Assembly: GCF_036669915.1 (NCBI RefSeq) | Contig: NC_089317.1 | Coordinates: forward strand, 1,933,571 to 1,997,570 | Length of the DNA: 64,000 bases | From: Pocillopora verrucosa | Lineage: Eukaryota > Cnidaria > Anthozoa > Scleractinia > Pocilloporidae | Direction: 5' to 3' | In this document: positions 49,712 through 62,335 of the stretch, piece after piece | Layout of the letters: each line of letters opens with the position of its first letter | How positions within the stretch are numbered: the stretch's first letter is position 1 | Translations under genes and position numbers: made by a program | Notes under the pieces: generated by a model | What the model was told of the DNA's origin: nothing | What the model saw: only the letters and a program-made list of their open reading frames with translations | Databases searched by the model: none

Positions 49712-52700
49712 ATGGATCCTGAAGCTACGCAAGGAAGTACTTCGGGCTATGCGAAAAGTATATCTTTGCCTGAGGTGTTTCGAAATCTAAAAAACGCTAA
49801 GATATTTGCAGTGGATATTGGTATGTTCTGTACAGTTTGTCGAACGTAACGCGCTTGTCAAAGGTCACATGATAAACTGTCCGGCTTCTTTTGCTAAGAT
49901 TCTTGCTACAGCTGTGTAAAAAATGGCTGAAACTTGACCTTTCTCCTTCCAGCTTTTCAATTCTGGGCTGTATCTTATCTATTGTGCATTTATCAATATG
50001 TATCCGACAGGTGGATCTCTTGCTAAGGTGGCGTACATGTCAGAAGTGAGGTATATCAGGAAGCGGCATTACAGCTTCACTAACAAAAGTGATGATGAAG
50101 ACCAGGAGAGAGGGGTATAAGATACAATTTTTAAATTTTTTTTCTTTATGTCTTTAGAGGTGTTTATACTAGAGAACTGTTTACTATAATAAATTTGTTG
50201 ATTAAACAGTCAGGCAAGCAGGATTCATATTTTCTTGGGCTAATCGTAATTGTTGTAAATCTTCCCAGTCAGACAGAAGTCCATCATCTATGCATATCTA
50301 CGAGATCAAAGATGACCAAGAGTCCAACCTCAGATTACACTTTATCAAGTTTGAAACAAAGTACATAGAGATGTGTGTTAATTTTATTCAAGAAAACATC
50401 CTATCTGCCGTCAGCAAAGATAGGGCTTTGAAAGCCACTGGTAGGCTGCCTTCATTTTCTTTAATTTTTAATATAAATTCCAAATTAATTTAACATTGAC
50501 CAAGTCAATTCAATCAGTTTGATGACAGCTTAAAACAGAATATAAGATTCCTTAAAATAAGCTGTCATTTACCTTGTTAAAAAGACTAATTACTAAAGAA
50601 AAATAAAATTAAAAAACAAAAACAACAAAAATTTAAACAAATTAAAAAATAAAAAAAAATTTAAAAAAAGACATATTGTAACAGACACATGTGCTAGTGA
50701 CAGATACTTATGGGATGGACTTCTTATCTCTCTGCACACAAGACCTGTTAAGTTTGATAAGTCACCTTTATGTACATAATGGACCAAATATTTGTTCTTT
50801 TTTCCCTTTAAGGTGGTGGAGCTTACAAATATATGGATTTACTTACAAGTAAACTTGGCCTTAGGTGAGACATTGGATTGAGTAAGGATAGGAGAAAAAA
50901 AGAGAGAGAGAATGGGTGACTGGGAAGGAAGTGAATGGAAGGAAGTGAAGGAGGGAAGGGATGGAGAAAGGAATGGAAATATGGGAATGGGATCAGAGGG
51001 AGGGAGGGAGGGTGAACAGATGAATGGGAAGGGAAAGGGAAGGAGAGAGGGGAAGGAAAGGAGATGGATGGAGGATGAGGAAGAACTGGAGGGTTGGCAG
51101 AAAACTAGGAGGGAGTAAGAGTAGATTGGTTGAATGGGTAAAAGTTTGAGAGCGAGATAAGGAAGAGGAACAGGGATGTGGGCAAGGGGTTGGGATGAGA
51201 AAAGATGGGTTGGAAGGAAAGGGTAGGGGGATGAGAAAGAGGAATGAAAGAATGCATGGTAGGTAGAAGGATAGAAGTCAGGGAAGAAGGGAAATAGAAA
51301 GAAAAGGATGAACATGATGGTGGGCAAAGAGATGGAAGGGGGAAGAAGCTTTGGGTAGAGGTGTGAAGATGGGGAAGGGAAAGAAGGAAATTTGAGGAGT
51401 AGGAGAAGACAAGGAGGGAGATTGTAACTTTGAGCAGGAAAGAGGTAAGAGCGGAAAGGAATGAAGAGTAGATATCGAAGGGGGAGGGATCAATGTGAAG
51501 ATGAGCAGAAGAAGGAGAGAGAGAGAGTGAGAGGAAATTATCCAGTAGTTAAGCTATTGTTTATTTACAAGCCGTTAAAATGTAGTTTCTATTTGTTAGA
51601 GTTGACAAAGAGGACGAGATGGAATGCCTCATCAGAGGTGGAAACTTTCTTCTGAAGAACATTTCTTACGAAGTGTTTGAGTTTCATCGAGACCAGAATC
51701 CTCCATATGTCTTCCAAGTTCTTGATCATTCGGAAATATTTCCTTACCTTCTGGTTAATATTGGCTCTGGAGTCAGTATAATCAAGGTATTTTACCTTTA
51801 AGGTGACGCTACACGATCGCAATATCGACACCGATTCTTATGGAAACCTTTTTGGATCAATGTCAGCATCTGAGCAACTGTTTTCCTACCCCTCCCCTGA
51901 CCCAAAAACACTCAACTGATAACAGGTGAGGGTTAATGTTGGATTAGGGGAGGGGTAGGTGTGAAGTTTCTCAGATGCTGATAATCCACGATTTCTAACG
52001 CAGAATTTAGGTTTGACTTCTTGAGAATCGGAACGCGAAATGCAAAGGTTCTTTTGGAATTGCTATACGATAAAACATTACTGTATTTAATTGCACAACT
52101 ACCTGCTTACAAGTGAAAATGTTTTCAATCTGTATTTCCAGGTAGAGTCTGAAAACAAGTATGAACGAGTTGGTGGAACAAGCATGGGCGGAGGAACCTT
52201 TTGGGGCCTGGGTTCGCTTCTAACGAGTGCTAAGGTACAAGACACGCATTGAATAGCCGCGAAACATAAGACAGAGAGCTGTGCTGAATTGAATTCAATA
52301 AGCTTTTGAAACTTAGTTTTTAAACTATGTACCACCCATTTATTTATTTTATTGCAAATGGATTTAGCTTAAAAAATGTTAGGCGTCTGGGTCGAGTCCT
52401 AGCAATTTACTGCGTTTGTATTGTTTTGATTATTTGTTGGTTGGTTGTTTTGTTTGTCTTTTTGTTCTTTAATTTTATTCTGTTCGGCGTCTTTTCCATT
52501 CTTCAGTTTTGTTTGAACAGAAACAAAAACTATCAATAAGTACTGGATAACGTTCTTTCGATTTGCAGGGTTTTGATGAGTTACTAGAGCTTGCAACCAA
52601 AGGCCATCACCAAAGTGTGGACATGTTGGTACGAATTGCAGTATTTTCTATATTTCTTACAGCGTGGTTGCTTTTCTCTCAAGGAACAGAAAAATTTCTG

Positions 52701-55700
52701 ATTTAGTATCGAAAGTTGCTAGGATTGGATTGAATTTACCGCTATGTGCTCTGTGATGGGCCCACAAAACTCGCGTCATCTCCACAACCAATCAGATGCA
52801 AAACTAAAACCGATCGTCATGAGGTCATCCGCGTTTTCCCGCGCTTGAGGTCGCTTGCATTTTCTCAATGGTTTATTGTAATGCTCAGCTCTGTTTTGAT
52901 TGGCTGTAGTGTTTACCTTGGTTTTCTTCATACGACACTCAGCGAAAAATCTTCTAGTTGAGCCTTAATGAACAATTATTTTGCAGGTGAGAGACATCTA
53001 TGGCGGAGCTTACGACGCATTAAAGCTTCCAGGAGACTTAACTGCGAGCAGTTTTGGCAAAACGGTCAGGTCACCGAGAGATGATCAAGACAGTGGTTTG
53101 TTCAAACTTCATTGGAGTTTAGATCTCTGTTTCTGAATCGCACTTAGATCGGCAACTGTTGCTAAGTATTGTTTTTTGCATTTAAGAGGTAACCGTTCGC
53201 ATTTCGGCGTTGTTGTACTTTTTTCCTTTTTCGTTTGTAAGATTATGTTGATACGGGAAAAGACATTTTTATACAACAAAAATTTACGGTTTGATAGTTA
53301 GACCTTGATCTCGAAAACCTCGTCAGCGCCGTGTGAAATGGTTTTGAGATGTCTTAGGAAAACTTGTACTTAACTGTAATTATAACCTTTCTCCTCTACA
53401 AAGACTCTACAGTAAATATCCGCTGAACTCAACAAATGCAAGCGCAGGTCAAACGAGCGTTTATTCGATTTGTGCCTGCCTTTATTGCCTTCAGCGCATA
53501 TTTAATACGATCGCTCTGACGAAGGGCTAACGCTCGAAACGTCAGCCTTTTAACTCTTTACGGTGGCCAATTTACGTTCTCAACTCAGTTGTTAACACCA
53601 AATTGCCTTTTTACCAGAGAGCCTCCCAGGATGAGAAAGAGGTTATAAGATTTCCCGCCTTCAGCGCTGATTGGCTGTTTTCCCGCGCTTAGATCGGTTT
53701 GGACGCGAGTTTCCCGCGTTTTTTCCAGACTTGATATGGGAAAGCTATTAGTACTAACACTTTCTTGTCAAATTACCTAAAAACTTCTTTGTGACATCTC
53801 TTTACGTTTAGCTACCAAGTTCGCCGAGGCAGATATAGCAAAAAGTCTTCTGCATCTAATTTGCAACGACATCGGGCAGGTTTGTTAAAACTACCTTTAA
53901 CCTGACAGTAAGAGCATTTTTCACGAAATTCGGGTAGATCTAAAGCTCTGAATATTTTTGATAAAAGAAAACTTTCTCGAACTGTTGAATCCAATGATTA
54001 TTCAAGAACTAACTATTTCTCCTTCGCTCTGACGGAGGGCTAACGTTCGGAAAGTCAACAGTAGGAACTATTTTACGGTAGCCAATTTACATCTGCAACT
54101 CAGTTTATAAAACCAAATTATCTTTTTATCAAATAACTTAAGAATTCTCATCAAAATTGTGTAGCGGAAGAAAAGTTTTTTTTTTTTTTTTAATTTTAAC
54201 GATGCAGGCATCCAAGAGAATTTCTAGATAACCTTTTCATCCCCTCCTTCTTTGTATTTATGAGTCGAGGACTCTTTGTTAAGCTTCAGTTTTCCTTTAA
54301 AAGAAAATACAAGAACTGCAAAGGTTGTCCTTGACCGACTCCAGCACCTACAGAGACATTACTTTGTCTTTTCATTTCAGATTGCCTCACTTTATGCGAA
54401 ACTTAACGGCCTCAAGAGACTTTATTTCGGCGGATATTTTATCAGAGGGAACCCTGTGACTATGCACTCCATATCTTACGGTATAAACTACTGGTCAAAG
54501 GTAGGTCAACCGTTAGCAACCTAACATCAGAATGCATATTTTCCGCACTCTTCTCTATACATTCCCTAAGGTGCTAACAAAGAGAATTTTTCAAGAGCCT
54601 CTTTAGCTGGTGATCATTTTCTTTATTCTTATGATCTTCACGAATGATTCAGCTGTATACTGGTCGCTCTGAGGGTTTAAATGGTGAAGGAACAAGAACA
54701 AATACTTGGTACTTACGTAGTGGATAACGTTCTGAAAGTCGGGGTTAGAGATCTGAATTTGACACTTGGTGGGGTCATTGTGTTGTGTTTTTGGGCAAGG
54801 CTCTTTTCTCTCGGTCCTTCGTTCCAGGTAGCAGGCTCAAATGATACGAAATTAGTGATGACATGACACAGATTGATGCTGTATCCCGTGGAGGAATCGC
54901 AATACTCGTTGAGCAAATTTGAAATATCTTGAACACGTAACCAATCGAATTTTGCATTCTACAGAAAGTGACGTCGTCGTTCATGTAAAAGCCTGAACTC
55001 TTTTTGGGACATTTAGGGAAAAGCTGTTTTGTGTTGTTTTAGGGAAGTCAAAAGGCGATGTTTCTGAGGCATGAAGGATATCTCGGGGCCATAGGAGCGT
55101 TTCTTAAAGGAGTAGAAGAAGACGGTAAGATTAGTTAATAAAACAATATTTCTCTTTCATTGGTACAGGATCTAGTAAGGTCGGTGAAGGCCTAAAAACT
55201 TATCACACCGAGTGGTGAACACCCTAACCGGACTCTGAATTGAAAGGGTCTGGTTTCTAACCCTACTCGGGTTATTGGGATAGGCCCTTTTCATCCCATA
55301 GTGCACTTCTCCACCTACAAATATAAATAGGTACATGCGAATTTTTTTTACATGCGCATTCGTTACTATATTTGGCCGCTCTGGAAAAACTTGAAATCTG
55401 AGTGAGGATTATCGAGGTCTTGGCAATAACTGAAAACTGAACAAATAGGAATCGGAGAGTTTTCGGAAATCTAACATATGAATTCACGGGTAACGTATGC
55501 TTCGCTACCATCGGCCTTCAAGTTTATTTTTTTTCTTTTAGCTGACGTCAATTTAAGTAATCTGAATGTATTGACGTGGCGAGAGAATTACGCAGGCAGC
55601 TCAGGATTACCTTCTGTGAAATTACCCTCCGATTTGCTCAACTCTCGGATCTCTGATGGAGCCATGGTAGGAAAAGAATCCATAAAACCGTCTTACATTG

Positions 55701-58700
55701 TCGCAAATGTTATTGAGCTATCACGGCTCTTACTTGGTGTAGAAGACACAGTTACGTCACAATAGAATTTCATTACAACTGGGTATAAGAAAACAATTAA
55801 AACAACACTGTGTCTTCTACACCAGTTAAGAGCCGCTATCGTGTCATGGAAATCTCGAGATCTTAACGGTGTTAAATTTATTTAAGTTGCTTAATATCTT
55901 GTAAACTGAAATGAGCTTCGACGGAAGAAACTACTCAATTCGTGTGCAAGCTTAAATTTGTTAACTTTTGTTTGTAGTGAAAAATCATATGTGATTTAGT
56001 TTGCTTCATTGGGTACTCAAACAGTCACCTTCTTGTGATGATCCACAATCGATTATGACTTAGTCACGTGTATTTTCCAGAAGTCTTTTTTTTCCTCATC
56101 CATCCTTGGTAATTCATTTATTTATTTATTTTTAGTACGATGTATTAGAGATGGACCAATTTTCTCACAAGCTAGTTCCATTCCCTCTCCTCTCCTCGCC
56201 GAGCGACTACTTTCCTGATACACAAGACCTTACAGTTGACACAGATGCACGGGAATACTGGCTCAGCTGTTTCGAGGACGGACTGGAGAAAGTAAGCTTT
56301 CTTGATTTTGAATTAATTTAATTTAGTTAACCACCTAGTCTCTTAGTGAAGTAGTGGACATCGCAGTTTCGGAAGTTTGGGAAAAATACACATCTTCGGA
56401 TAATTTTTGTTGACTTAATCTGAAATTTTTCAACACGGCCCTTTTTTAGTGGAGTTAATTTGCCGATAACTACGGGCGTGGCTAATTTTCATGTTTCTCT
56501 TGTAATTTTATCAGGTTGTTGCACGCGCCGTAGCAAGCCAGCCAGACTCTCCAGACGCTAGAGAAAGAGCAGAAAAGTTTCGGAACAAATTTCGACTTCG
56601 CCTCAATGTTCTCAAGGAACAACCCGCGTGAGTTATTTTCCTAGCATACTCAAATGTCACCTGAGTTGATTCCCTGGACTATAGCAATGATCTATCATCG
56701 GAAAAATTGGGTACGTTATTCCTTGCCCAGCAAAACCAACATTAGAAATTCTAATTCAACTTGGAAACAGTAAAGGAGAACAACACCTCGTAAGGTCTTT
56801 ATTTTCATTGTTTATTTCATACACTGCTAATTAACACCTGACTCGCTATACAGTATTCAGTCAAATTCACTTTAGGTTTCCTCATGATATTTACCTCTTT
56901 ATTCACTGCCATTGCTATTCTTGGAATAGTTTGTGGGAAAATGTAGATCCCAGCTTTGAAAATCGCCCAGTCCTTTCCTCTTCCGATAATGTTCGAAAAA
57001 GTTGCCTTAATACTATTACGGAAAGCGCAATTTGACGTACGCGTGACACTCTTTGTCACAAGGGCCCACATTCGTGTGACACACTTGCGTGACACTTTTT
57101 CCTTTGCAGCGCCTATGGAACGTTGAATGTACGAAGTTTATTAGACGTGAGAGAACAATACCTGAACGAGTTCAGCTTTCCTGATCCGTATGCAGAGGTA
57201 GCTATTATTTCACTTCCTGTGGCCATTGGTCATCAGCCAATTTGCTATTGAGCAAACGTTCCGCTTATTTTGCTTTTTTAAATACTTTTTTTTTTTTTAG
57301 CGCCGTTTTAAAACCAAAGCAAAGTTATCACAACGACTAATCAAATGAAAGGAGAATACTCCTAAGAACCAATGAGAACTCAAAGTTGAATCAAACAAAC
57401 TTCCCAAAGCGCGGGAAAACGCGGATGACCAAGTCGTGATTGGTTTTAGTTTTGCACTTGATTGGTTGAGAGAGTGGTGCGAGTTTTTTGGACCAATAAC
57501 AGAGCGAAAGAAAGCAAAACCGATGCAACCTCGGTTTACTTTCGAAACTCGACCGAAACCTGTACAATAGACGAGCGTTCGTTTCCCGCTTTTTCCTGCG
57601 TCCACTGACGTTTGTTTTCCCGCCTATTTTGACGACACATGTTTTTCTACGAGAGGCGCGTTTTTTCCCGCCGTGTTGATCGGAAGTGGTATATTTTCTG
57701 CCTATTTGGACAAGCGCTTGTTTCCCGCCTTTTTTTTGAGATGTCACGCGTTTATTTTTCCTCCCTTTTAACTTGCAGGTGAAACAAGAAGAAAACGAGG
57801 CAGCACTTCTTCTGCTCTCTAAAAGACTTAAGGAATTGGACGCACTACCATGGGAACAGCGACAAATTTCTCTCATTGAAGGGATTATAGCTGGAAATGT
57901 TTTTGACTGGGGTGCCAAGGAAGTCTCAAAGTAAGAGTGGGAACCTTTGTTTACTGTTTGGTTTTGATAACAAGGTCCTCAAAACGAGAATGAAAAGGGC
58001 TTAGAATTCTTTTTCGTTTTGTGAACCATTGTCAATGTTCTGCACTTGCTTGCCGCTCTTTAAAAACGTTTTTAAGCAGTGCCATTACAGACGTCTAATT
58101 TATAATTTACTTGCAAGCTGAACCATTTTTTCTGTACTAGATTCACGCCTTGGTCCTGCGCAAAACAGAGCTGAAAACAATTTGAAAATGCCAAATTCTC
58201 TCTTGAAATCAGTGTGGTTTTTAGAATTCCTAATTACCCGCTTCCAGATGACTCCTGCTTTATTTTAAGGACTCCACGGAGAAAAGGAAAGCACAGGATT
58301 GAGATGTTTGTATTTAGCAGCTCTAATTGCTTTCCAACGATCATTTAACAGGCTCATGGAAAAAGGAGAACTCGACTTCCACTCAGCGATGAAAAAACTA
58401 CAAGGTACGCAAACAGAAGTTGTGAGTTTTAAAACTTCCTTTCTATGTGCAGTAAAGTTTTAGTCGTATCAGCTATGGATGAACGCCCACATGCTACCAA
58501 AGAGATCTGAGTAAGTTCCACATCACGTTAAGCATTACGTAAACCACGTTTCTAATTTTTCTTTCTGCTGTAATCTTTCAGCTCGACCATGGTTAAAAGA
58601 TGACCTCGATACTTGGATTGAAAGGTCAAAGGTCAGTTAGTTTCATTTGCATTTTGCTCATCTAACCATTCCTTTCTCCTTCTCTTTCTCTTTCTTCCAC

Positions 58701-60663
58701 ACCGTCCCCGTCCGTTGTCCCCTTGTCACCTTCCGCCTTTCCCTTCTTCTCCATCACCTCCCTATTCCTCTCCCCCCTCTCGCCACTCTTCCTTCCCCGT
58801 TCTTCTCTCCTTCCTTTCTTTTGTACTTACTTACCCTTCCCCTCTTCTCCTCACTTTGCCCTGTCCTTATCCTCCCTTGTTATTCCTCCTTCCTTATTCC
58901 CTCTTCTCCAAGCGGCCTCCCTCTCCCCCCTCCTCCCCACATATTCTTTCGCATACAAATTCCCGTTAAGAATTAATTTTTTTGTTCCTCTGACCAGGGT
59001 TCACCTCATGAGCTGGCTGTCATATTTGTAGATAACAGTGGAGTGGATATTATTTTAGGGATGTTTCCATTTGTCAGAGAACTTCTCTCTCGTGGAACGA
59101 AGGTAAAACTTTTGCGTTTACAATTACGATATAATTTTGTTGTAGTTGCTATTGGTGGTGAACTAAAAATGATCTTCGCTTAAGGCTCTTAAGTTTACTA
59201 TCTAAGCGGGAGCGTCAGAATAATCTGAACAAAACTTCCCGAATGCGTAACAAACGCGCAATAACTTTTAGACGTCCTACGCTTACCTTGCGTTCAAATG
59301 TTGAAAGTGTTGGCAAGCTGAGCAGACAAGGGCGGAATATTAACTTTCCTTTCAATTTCCAGTCTTCAGATAATAACTATCTTTTCTTTTCTGCTTGTGT
59401 ACTCTCATATAATTTCGGAGAACTTTCTCTTCGTATCGTCGTTAACTTGCTTTTCTGTCCATTAGTGATTCGTATTTCTTATTACATGACGCGTGACATA
59501 TTATCGACTTTTTCGATTAAGTTTTGCGTGACCTTTTTGTAGGTTGTCATGGCTGCTAACTCTTATCCAGCCTTGAATGACGTCATGCACAGTGAACTTG
59601 TGATCTTGACAGAAAAAATAGCAGATTTATGTCCAGAAATAAGGTAATGAAACATCATTTTTCCTCTGGCGAAAAGGAGAGATAATTTAATAATTCTGCA
59701 ACTATGTGCATTGGAGAAGATGGAGAGAGATTGTTTGTCTTTTGTTCTGGTTTCTCGGTTCATGTCCCGTCCCTTCTTTCTCTGCAATGTATATTTTTCA
59801 CTCGTCGCTTATGTAGGAGATTGAGGTGAAACATAATCTTTCGTCTCGCTTTTGTTTTTTTATGGGTACTCAGGACTGCGCATCGAGAAGAACGGTTAGT
59901 TCTTATGGAGTCAGGAATTGGATCTCCGTGTTTGGACTGTAGGTATGGTTTCTGTTTAACTCCAAGAAGAAAGACGTGAAATAGTTCTACAACAAAGATT
60001 TACCTTGAATGTACTGTGATGAGCCCGAAAACGTTAGAAGTGAACTACCGACTTTATCTTCTTTTCAGGAGAGTGAACACAGAGCTTGCACTGAAGTGTA
60101 GAGATGCGGATCTCTTAATTTTAGAAGGAATGGGAAGGTAAGTCATTTTGGTCTTTACTTGAACGTTGTTACCAGGTTTTTTCTTTTTCACGCCTCAAGA
60201 GCGGTTATGGTCACGTGTCCAGAGCAATAAAGGGCGGCAGTGAGAAGTCCGATTGTTACAGTTTTTTTGCTTTTCTCTCGCTTTCTTACTCTGCCTCTCT
60301 CTGTTTCTCTCGCCTCAAACATTTGAAAGAGACCGTAGAAAACAAGTTGTTTCTCTCATTCTCTTTAATAGATGTTCCTTTAATCTTTGTTTTGGAGAGC
60401 GATTATATCAAAAATACAAAACAGTGGTAGCTCTTCAAAGCGGACAACTCGGGACCCTTAAAAGTATCAGTTGCATTATAAAAACTTTTTTTGTTGTTTT
60501 TAATCTCCCTTTTAGAGCCATCCATACAAATTACGACGCAAAATTCACGTGTGATTCTATCAAGCTCGCTGTAATAAAGAATCGCTGGCTCGCTCAAAGA
60601 CTTGGAGGAGATATGTACAGCGTGGTGTTCAGATACGAGCAAGGACAAACATCTTCAATTTGA
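49712..60663 (+). CDS. PANK4: Pantothenate kinase 4 (kinase-like domain plus 4'-phosphopantetheine phosphatase)
   Basis: PANK4 joins a pantothenate kinase fold to a DUF89 metal-dependent phosphatase that removes phosphate from 4'-phosphopantetheine and its damaged forms. 23 exons: 49712-49820, 50011-50114, 50269-50440, 50813-50864, 51600-51786, 52142-52234, 52569-52628, 52987-53095, 53812-53879, 54381-54500, 55043-55124, 55542-55666, 56136-56291, 56515-56627, 57110-57197, 57779-57930, 58352-58404, 58582-58631, 58998-59102, 59543-59643, 59874-59942, 60069-60137, 60516-60663. All are in phase, giving 794 aa (human 773). The nucleotide-binding DIGGS is at 35-39. E152 and R217 align with the kinase catalytic Glu138 and Arg207 of PANK3, so the kinase site looks intact. 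The phosphatase has DN at 643-644 and D679, matching the human metal ligands D623, N624 and D659, and ends with EGMGRAIHTNY and [15 protein letters not shown]. Confidence 0.95.
50880..51535 (+). repeat. Purine-rich tract of about 650 bp in PANK4 intron 4
   Basis: The plus strand is mostly A and G, with words such as GGAAGGAAGTGAATGGAAGG and GGGAGGGAGGGAGGG, and very few C. It is preceded by an A-rich run at about 50590-50680. The minus-strand frame through it (serine, proline, phenylalanine, leucine) is a by-product of composition. Confidence 0.85.
52749..52857 (+). repeat. Dispersed repeat carrying CCAAT boxes
   Basis: CTCTGTGATGGGCCCACAAA, CTCCACAACCAATCAGATGC, AAAACTAAAACCGATCGTCA and CGCGTTTTCCCGCGCTTGAG follow in the family order. 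It is in a PANK4 intron. Confidence 0.7.
53508..53605 (+). repeat. Dispersed repeat, GGGCTAACGCTCGAAACG family
   Basis: A clean copy: CGCTCTGACGAAGGGCTAAC, CTCGAAACGTCAGCC, ACTCTTTACGGTGGCCAATT, then CAACTCAGTTGTTAACACC. It lies in a PANK4 intron. Confidence 0.75.
54025..54118 (+). repeat. Dispersed repeat, GGGCTAACGCTCGAAACG family, diverged
   Basis: It reads CGCTCTGACGGAGGGCTAAC, TTACGGTAGCCAATTTAC, then GCAACTCAGTTTATAAAACC. It lies about 500 bases after the previous copy, in the next PANK4 intron. Confidence 0.7.
54525..54682 (-). repeat. MITE-like repeat, type B, reverse and partial
   Basis: TAACATCAGAATGCATATTT, AACAAAGAGAATTTTTCAAG and GAATGATTCAGCTGTATACT appear in reverse type B order, ending in GAGGGTTTAAATGG. 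Confidence 0.6.
57399..57510 (-). repeat. Dispersed repeat carrying CCAAT boxes, reverse copy
   Basis: AAGCGCGGGAAAACGCGGAT, GTCGTGATTGGTTTTAGTTT, CACTTGATTGGTTGAGAGAG and TTTTGGACCAATAACAGAGC match the 9.1 kb copy and the complement of the 52.8 kb copy. Confidence 0.7.
57575..57735 (+). promoter_or_regulatory. Cluster of TTTCCCGC (E2F-like) words in a PANK4 intron
   Basis: TTTCCCGC occurs near 57583, TTTTCCCGCC near 57614, TTTTTTCCCGCC near 57661 and TTTCCCGCC near 57721, spaced 30-60 bases. Similar words lie at about 53655-53715. The word matches the E2F consensus, but it also belongs to a locally repeated sequence, so a regulatory role is inference. Confidence 0.3.
58655..58975 (+). repeat. 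Pyrimidine-rich tract of about 320 bp in PANK4 intron 18
   Basis: The plus strand is mostly C and T (for example CTTCTCTTTCTC, CCTATTCCTCTCCCCCCTCT) with few purines, the opposite strand bias to the tract at 50.9-51.5 kb. Three overlapping frames through it are compositional. Confidence 0.85.
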
Positions 60664-60689
60664 AGTTATGGAAGCTGGATGATGTTCAT

Positions 60690-61230
60690 GATAACAATGG
60701 TGATAGTACTTGGGTTGATTTGGTAATGGTAGTCACGACTATGATAATGATGATGATGATGAAAATTTGATTGATGGTCATAAACCCGATGATAATGTTG
60801 ACCTCGCCGAGAGTCGAGATGTTAATTGCGTGAGTAAAATTGATGATAATGCTGGTGGTCATTACAACGGCGACACGACGACAGTTCACGTGGTGATGGT
60901 GATGTCAAAGATACTGATGATGTTGATAAAGGCGATAATTATTTCATCGACTCTGGTGATGATGGAAACTGCAATAATAATGATGCTGATGAGTGTGATG
61001 ACGAAAATGATAGTAACGACGATAGCGACCTAGACGATAGAGTGGTTAGGGCAGGGCAACGAAGGAACTCTTTCCTGTTCCCCACCCCCTCCTTCGAACT
61101 TTTTGCTCTCTCGTCAAATATTGTACGGCCATAATGCGAGAAATATCAGGCTATGATGATAACGATGATGGTGGTTACAGTGACTCTGAAGATAGTTATC
61201 AGTACTATAATGAAAATGATTACAGAACGA
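60690..61230 (+). repeat. GAT/ATG-rich low-complexity region behind PANK4
   Basis: GATGATGATGATGA and variants such as AATGATGATG and TGATGGTGATG dominate this stretch, which probably lies in the PANK4 3' UTR. Reading frames through it code runs of aspartate, isoleucine or methionine and are not taken as genes. Confidence 0.75.
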
Positions 61231-61376
61231 TATTACGATTATTACACTTAGGTTTGAGAGGACCCTGATCTGTCATGGGTGCGGTTTCCCACCCCCCTCC
61301 TGCCTCAAGGTTTTTATCCACCTATGATAAACTATGAGAAATTGATAACAAGTGATCATAGTCAATCATATCAGAA

Positions 61377-61382
61377 AATAAA
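61377..61382 (+). promoter_or_regulatory. Candidate poly(A) signal of PANK4
   Basis: AATAAA about 715 bases behind the PANK4 stop codon; no nearer canonical signal was noticed. Confidence 0.35.
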
Positions 61383-62129
61383 TTTTAACGATGATGGTGA
61401 TTAATTTTAAATAACATCAGTAATTGAAAGCATCGCTTTGGGAATAGGGAGGATACTGAATAGATATATGTATGTAAAGGTTTATATGATGATGAGCTGA
61501 AAGAAGCAAGCATTTTGATTGTTTCTTACGATCTGTTGGCGGACAGAAGCATGGGTGACGTCACCATCAACAACATTTTGCTTTTTTATCATACAAAACA
61601 AATAGACCCCATGTAACTGTGGGTCTTTACAGTAAAAGACCAAAGAAGACTTCAAAACGCGGTATGAACATCAGTGCCACTGTTTAGTCTTACCACTTCT
61701 GTGACGACTCTGTGATCTAATCCTGAACGGGCACACTGCAACATGGGAGCTATTTGTTAATTAGAAAGGAAATTCCTTTGTTAGCTAATTACTCCCTATT
61801 TCATAAGTTGTATTTTAGAGGAGTGTAAATGTCGGGTGAGTTTTAGAAAGTAGAATCAAAACAGGTGTTTATGTTTACAGGTGTTTATGTTTACTAAACA
61901 GGTGTTTATGTTTATTATATGTTTGGTATCTGTGGAGGTAATTTTGAGTGAGATGCTGTATTTGAGTCATGTAGATTAGATAGGTACTGGAGAAAGCTTG
62001 AGTTTTTTGTAAATACTATACCAAGACAGACTTACTCTACACTAAGTTAATAGTCAACAACTCTATAAAATATACAATTAATATGCAGATTATCAACGAA
62101 CTAATTATGAGAAAAATTTCAGTAACATT

Positions 62130-62335
62130 CAACCTTTACACCCTAACATTATTACGCATATACTTCATACTGTTCACAATACGTTTCCTTTTGCACTGAC
62201 AAGGAGAATTTGTTGAACAATCACCAACTTCTGAAGGTGGCAATAGTTTTCTATCTTTAATGACTAATTTTTGATTCAGCCGTAATATTGTCATCAAAAA
62301 TTAAGTGATAGTCAATCGCAATGTTTACGTGTTAA
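62130..62335 (-). repeat. MITE-like repeat, type B, reverse
   Basis: TTTACACCCTAACATTATTA, TGACAAGGAGAATTTGTTGA and TTTTGATTCAGCCGTAATAT follow in reverse type B order, ending near TACGTGTTAAGG. Confidence 0.65.

Noticed and set aside
50839-51493. Minus-strand serine/proline-rich frames
   Set aside because: They are the complement of the purine-rich tract in PANK4 intron 4 and have no family features.
58647-59031. Three serine/proline/leucine-rich frames
   Set aside because: They lie in the polypyrimidine tract of PANK4 intron 18 and reflect composition only.
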